Under the pieces are notes generated by a model. The model made no database searches. It was not told where the DNA came from and was given only the letters and a program-made list of their open reading frames with translations. Positions 59,182 to 64,000 of a stretch of DNA of 64,000 nucleotides are shown here, piece after piece. Origin of the DNA: Turritopsis dohrnii (lineage: Eukaryota; Cnidaria; Hydrozoa; Anthoathecata; Oceaniidae); the NCBI GenBank assembly GCA_027922465.2, contig BQMF02000378.1, positions 124,001 to 188,000 on the forward strand, in the 5' to 3' direction. Each line of letters opens with the position of its first letter. The first letter of the stretch is position 1. A program made the position numbers and the translations under genes.

Positions 59182-62100
59182 TTAATGTGGATGATTAGGC
59201 GCAGCCCAAGAATCAGATATACTTTGTTTCGTGCATGTCCACATGGCAAATATCAGTCTCGTAAATCCTGTGTCTTTCGGCTAAAATCAAACAATCCGTG
59301 AAATAGATTTGTATTCTTTGCAAATTTAGTTATTGCCATTTCTAATACAACAGATGGAAGTGATGGGAAATTAACCCAGAAATCAAAAATCTATATCTAA
59401 AAATCAAACAGTTCTGAAAATCTTCACATTCCAGGGACGTAGAATTAGGGGGGGCTTGGGGGCTTGAGCCCCCCCCAACTTTTTTGTCAAGCATAGTTGA
59501 TTTTTTTTTTTATATTTCTTTTTTCTACTCACAACTCATCAAAAGATCTCCAACGGCAATGACATTAGCACTCCCATCCTTTCGTAATAACAAGTATGTG
59601 ATAAACAAAGAAACTGGAGCTACTGCCATCAGTTTTTAAAGAACCTTTAACAATGCATAATGTGTTTAAACAAGCAAGGGAAATGAGCTCAAGTAAGAGG
59701 AACCTTATCAGTCAGGTGGTTATCCTCATGAAACTTATCATGGTAGCACCAGCAACAAATGCCGAGAGCGAAAGAATCTTTTCTGCCATGAAACGAGTTA
59801 AGACATATTTACGTAATAAGATGACGAACGAACGGATGAACAATTTAATGATCATGATTAATGATTCACAAAGATCGACTAATGATCTGGATTTTCTTGA
59901 AATCGGCAACAACTTTGTGAGTGCCAATCAAAGGAGGAGAAACAAATTCGGTATTTTAAACAATTTAGATTAGGTAAAGTCCCTGGAATTACATCTACAA
60001 GAGAATGTACAATGCAAATCGATGTCTGAATCACAGCCTAACATAATACATGTATTGTAGCTAATTTTTATTTTATGGTCAAAGTGAATACATACAAAAA
60101 ATAAAACATTTTTCTAGTCCTTTACCTGTCAAATTAGCGAAAGTAGCTCCAAATACCGGTGAAAATAAGTTCAAAAAACATAGGTTTAAGTATGAAAACT
60201 CTTGATTTTCAGTGCTCAAATAAGCAATCTAGGGGTTGTAAAATTGAAAAATTTTCTTGGTCCCTCGGCCCCAACCATGGTGGGGCCTCCTTAGATACTA
60301 AACATGTTCAGCCCCCCCAACTCAAAACACTTTGCTACGTCCCTGCATTCTTAATTCAACTTTGTAAATGGTTCATTTTTAAGCCAAAAACACATCTTTA
60401 CCTTGTTCAACCCACGAACCAGCTTATCTTTCATTACTGCTATAAATTCTTTATTGCTCAAGTGACCATCATCTAAAAGCAGAAATGAAAGATTTCTGAT
60501 GTTCGTCAAAGAAACAGCAAAACAGAAAGTCAGGTCACATTAAAGCCGTATCGAAAGTTGAAAATTTCGTAAGGAAACAAAAAAACTCACAACTTACCGT
60601 TTTCATCAAAGATATTAAATACAATTTCAACAATATGATCCCTCAATCCAACTCCTGTCACCGTCTTCGCAACTTGCTTGAAAGTATCTAAGAAGAAGCC
60701 TGCCATTAATAAAATTGCACTGAAACATACTTGGTGAGAATATAATACCTTTATTAATTGCTTGGCCAGAAACAGTATGAAAACTAAGTGCCATTTCAAC
60801 ATCTCGTATATTTAGCAGGAAATTAAAAAACTCAACATAGTCCTGGAAAGTGATACCACAACTCTAAAAGAAGAAAGTATGAATATCAAGTCTGATGAAG
60901 AGTGGTGGTGCTACCACATCACAGAACGCACCTTTGTTTTGTCAGAGTAAATGTTTTTCAATCTGTTCATAATCTTTCGACGCTGAGGTCCCGTGATAGT
61001 TGCATACGTCAATAAGATCTCAGTAAATTGAATTTCAGAAATTTTCCCATTGGTTGGTTGAAAACCCTCAAACTGAATAAGCATGAATAGTGATGAACAT
61101 CATGACACTAACAATTCTTTCTTTCTGTTATATATTCAAAAAACTGCATGCAGGAACTCATTTGTTTTACCTCCAGGAACATAACTTCTTCTTGCAATCG
61201 TCGTTTAAACTGAACAAATTCATCACTAGTAAGTTTCCCATTACCATCATTACCAAAGAAATGAATGGCCAACCCGGTGTTCACTTCATCAGTCAACACG
61301 TTACCAGTTGTGGTTCGATCTCGATGGCGATTCCCTGTTGTCGTCAAACTTAGAAACAGTGATCTCACCTAGAATAGAAATAATAAATGTAAAAAGCCAC
61401 ATAAAGTGATGTGACAAGCGTCTAAGGTACACTGAGGTTTATAAAATTAAAAAGAATAACGTTTATTAACCAGTATGAAAAGTTTTTTGATGCAATTAAA
61501 CGAACATCCGATGGACAAGGATATTGCATTAAAAATGGACAACGATGCTGATGCTAAAAAACGGTACTCCTTTAGCATTCATGAGGCCATGAGGTCATGA
61601 ATACATTTTCCGTTAGAGAAATTCTACCCAGGAAAACATTGCGGCCACATATATGTGCTTCTGATTTTCTTCAGAAGGAAAGATAGTATCGTCTACCTTT
61701 TTGAATTCCTCAAGTGACACTTCACCATCGCCATTCAAATCAAACAGCTTGAATGCAATGCCAATTTGTCGAGCAGATGTTCCAAGGACAGTCAACAAGA
61801 AAATATAATCTGAGAAGGAGATCAAGCCGCCATCACCAAAACAATGGAACACGCTATTTTGACCAAACGTTTTGCATTCATAAGGAGGAATGTGCTAGAA
61901 AAAAAAACATATCGTGAATTTCCCATTCCTTATTTAAAACATTTCTATTAATCACTAACCTTGCTGTCAAACTTTTTAAACTGATCAAGACCAAGACCTA
62001 CAACAAAACATAGTGTTAAAAGCTACCTTAGGATATTAACGGATCATGAAATTAATGCACCATGAAATTAATGCGTCATATTTTTAATGCGGTCTGTGAA

Positions 62101-63566
62101 AAATTTGCATTTTGAAATCATAAAACTAACGCGGTTTTACAAAAAAATACATTGTGGAGGAATGAAATCAACGCGGATTGGGGAAGTGGAATAAAAAAAA
62201 ACATTTTTTGAAACTTTCTTTTTGTTTCGTTCGGAATAAAAAAACAATAACATTCTTTTGAAACTTTCTTTTTGTTTCGTTATAGGGTTAAATTCTGCTA
62301 CCACTGCACCACTCCCCTATACCGCACCACTCCTGGCACCTTATACAACTCAACTTCCACCGATGTTTAAAGTGTTGATAAATTTCATTCATTAACTTAG
62401 CATGGATAGGCTTCTTGAGGGTTGACAATTTGAGTTCGACTTTAATCGTTGTTACATCTTTTTCGGGAAGATGTAACAAATCTCTTATGGACTCTAATGG
62501 AACGGACGTCCTTAAAAGTTACGTACAAAAGGTAGTTTACCCAGAAAATACGGAATACTGCGACGATTCGTCACAAATTTTGAAGGACATTCTGGACAAT
62601 GATCAATCCATTGAAAGCGAGGAGAGTGAGAGAAATATATGGATAAAATATATGTTTAATGAAAGAAACCTTTTGTTTTAATCCCTTATTTCACTTGAAA
62701 AAATTGCCTTTTTTTACAATTTTTGCACAAAATCAACGTTCATGAAATTAACACTGTCACAAAATTAATGTATCACTAAATTAACGCGTTGAGAGGCAAA
62801 TCGCGTTATTTTCATGATTTGTTAATTTCCTGTAATAAGGTACCTTATCGGTAAAAAAAAGTCGACAAAAAGTGACTAAATTTTGTCCAAGTGACTAATT
62901 TTTTTATCAGCTATTTTAAACCGTTTATTTACATTCCTAGGAATATACTTGAAACTGTTATTCAAAAGACAAAATAAAAATATTCGTACCAATAGGTTGC
63001 ATAGTGTCTGGAGTTAATGATCTCACAAAATCTCCAGGTGTCATGAATATCTCAGAGGTTTTCACATCTTGTAAGGTTGCAAAGTAACGGAATATTTTAT
63101 CAGGAGTACTGTATGCACGAATTCGATTTTCATATTCAATAATCTGGAAGAGAAATTAGACTGACTTTGAAAGCCTGCGAAAAGTAATGAAAATATTCTA
63201 GTGACCATCACAAACCTTTCGTTCTTTGAATCCAGCTTGACTTTTATGCAAATGTCCAGTTTGATCATCAGCCATTTCTAGGGCTTCAGCTTTGGAAGGA
63301 TTAAACCGCTTGTAAAGCAAATATCCTGATCCACCCATACCAACAAGTGAACCAATAAACAGGGAATAGTAATTCGCCATTCGCTTGCGATATTTATTGT
63401 CATATTTCTTCCCTGTTATCACATCGTCAACTACTTGATGTTCCGAGCGACATACAATGTTAGAAGAATGAAGGAACTGTGAAGCTGCAGGGAAGGTTAC
63501 ATCCACATGACGACGGAGTAACAGTAGGCTTTCGCCAGAAAATATTCTACACAAGGGTTTCGCCAT
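59182..63566 (-). CDS. MICU1: MICU1 mitochondrial calcium uptake regulator, complete (10 exons)
   Basis: Minus-strand exons: 63566-63216, 63143-62990, 61997-61960, 61894-61697, 61368-61171, 61072-60932, 60863-60749, 60687-60598, 60472-60402, 59280-59182. They total 484 residues, close to human MICU1. MICU1 gates the calcium uniporter from the intermembrane space. Visible are an N-terminal presequence-like region, a hydrophobic segment (67-85), [40 protein letters not shown], canonical EF-hand 1 (D233-E244 in [14 protein letters not shown]), [11 protein letters not shown], and canonical EF-hand 2 (D426-E437 in [14 protein letters not shown]). The last exon, [16 protein letters not shown], matches the conserved MICU1 C-terminal helix. 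It lies 1.1 kb beyond the previous exon, with a hAT element in between. Both EF-hands keep their calcium ligands. Confidence 0.93.
59432..60345 (+). mobile_element. Internally deleted hAT transposon in the last MICU1 intron
   Basis: Ends CAGGGACGTAG are inverted and flanked by the perfect 5-bp duplication CATTC (59427-59431, 60346-60350). It encodes only the C-terminal hAT dimerisation region and lacks the catalytic body. It is the parent-like relative of the MITE at 36.1 kb. Confidence 0.9.
59653..59973 (+). pseudogene. hAT transposase fragment (dimerisation domain)
   Basis: 106 codons. [17 protein letters not shown] and [17 protein letters not shown] are the conserved hATC dimerisation signature. 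No RNase-H-like catalytic or BED zinc-finger region remains upstream inside the element, so it cannot encode active transposase. It runs opposite to MICU1. Confidence 0.9.
62026..62840. mobile_element. TA-flanked DNA transposon with a decayed pogo-like coding remnant
   Basis: Ends CCTTA are inverted and flanked by TA (62024-62025, 62841-62842). The right end (CCTTATTACAGGAAAT) resembles the MITE at 17.5 kb. On the minus strand, 62479-62288 reads [20 protein letters not shown], resembling the C-terminal DDE region of pogo-type transposases. It fills MICU1 intron 2. Confidence 0.6.
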
Positions 63567-63930
63567 TTCGCCAGTTAAAACTGAAACGATTCATTGAAAA
63601 AACTTTTTACTTTTTTTTCTATGGAAGGAAGTGTGAGTTATGTGTAAATAATGAACTTTCACTATCACTATCACATTAAACATGCTTCTAGGAAAACATA
63701 GAAACAAAACATAGAAACAAAACATAGAAACAAAACATAGAATCTTTCACAAACATTCCAAACAATAACGCCAATCCGCTTTGTACATATGAAACTTTGA
63801 CAACCTTAGGGTTTTAAACGAAATTACACATCAGAAGGATAATGCAGACATAAGTGAAACTTGTAAACAATAAATACATGAAAAAGTTCAATGCTTTGAA
63901 ACATTAAATCCCAATTAAACATGTTCGACA
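63567..63930. other. Spacer between MICU1 start and YOD1 end
   Basis: About 360 bp holding the MICU1 promoter/5' UTR and YOD1 3' UTR. A 13-bp repeat (AAACATAGAAACA, about four copies) lies near 63696-63740. No TATA box was evident. Confidence 0.5.
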
Positions 63931-64000
63931 TCAAACTTCACCGAAATTCATGTGTCCAGTTTCCTTGGCATGCTGTTGAGCTTGCATCTGACCTTTGAGT
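63931..64000 (-). CDS. YOD1: YOD1 (OTU1) deubiquitinase, last exon, partial
   Basis: The minus-strand frame runs off the window edge and ends QHAKETGHMNFGEV then TGA (63933-63931). This matches the C-terminal C2H2 zinc finger of YOD1, which works with p97/VCP on ubiquitinated substrates. The two histidines (H-x5-H) are present; the cysteines lie beyond the edge. Only about 22 codons are visible, but the sequence is highly specific. Confidence 0.8.
   Translation of the reverse strand, partial: LKGQMQAQQHAKETGHMNFGEV

Noticed and set aside
62415..62681. 88-codon plus-strand open frame inside the MICU1 intron 2 transposon
   Set aside because: No recognised family; it overlaps the antisense pogo-like trace and lies within the mobile element.

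Overview
This is a window of animal nuclear DNA. It is AT-rich and dense in introns with standard GT...AG boundaries. Several genes have typical metazoan architecture: OPA1, MICU1, YOD1, SREK1IP1, TYW2, a ZC3H4/6/8-type zinc-finger protein, a GABA-B-type class C receptor, an insulin-superfamily hormone and a peptide precursor with an amidation site. About 14 genes in 64 kb, short introns and abundant small DNA transposons suggest an invertebrate with a fairly compact genome. I cannot fix the phylum from sequence alone. Splice sites were assigned by reading phase and protein continuity; no transcript data were available.

Layout. 1-5.9 kb: the C-terminal half of OPA1 (+). 5.9-12.7 kb: no convincing gene; repeats, a decayed coding remnant and a head-to-tail repeat pair. 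12.7-18.2 kb: two tandem 2-oxoglutarate/Fe(II) dioxygenase paralogues (+), each with one intron. 19.0-23.7 kb: SREK1IP1 (+), with introns full of minisatellites and transposons. 23.8-25.9 kb: a three-level nest of transposons. 26.4-30.3 kb: TYW2/TRMT12 (+), whose first identified intron holds a 1.3-kb minisatellite. 34.3-35.2 kb: an SPFH-like ORF with an acidic tail (+). 37.0-41.8 kb: a cluster of small secreted-protein genes, namely a bacterial-type AmiD amidase (-), a peptide precursor (+) and an insulin-like peptide (-). 43.6-45.3 kb: a GT10 fucosyltransferase-like ORF (-). 46.8-51.2 kb: a complete 17-exon GABA-B-like receptor (-). 55.6-58.1 kb: a triple-CCCH zinc-finger gene (-). 59.2-63.6 kb: complete MICU1 (-), with a hAT-derived element in its last intron. 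63.9-64.0 kb: the last exon of YOD1 (-).

The genes do not form an operon-like unit. OPA1 and MICU1 are both mitochondrial inner-membrane/intermembrane-space proteins, but I see no evidence that they are co-regulated. The most unusual biology is in the 37-42 kb secreted cluster: an apparent bacterial amidase acquisition, a peptide precursor with FPY(T/S)(F/Y) repeats, and an insulin-like peptide with odd cysteine spacing. The mobile DNA is also informative: nested insertions with intact target-site duplications, and minisatellites that start exactly at a splice donor, a stop codon or acceptor-like motifs.
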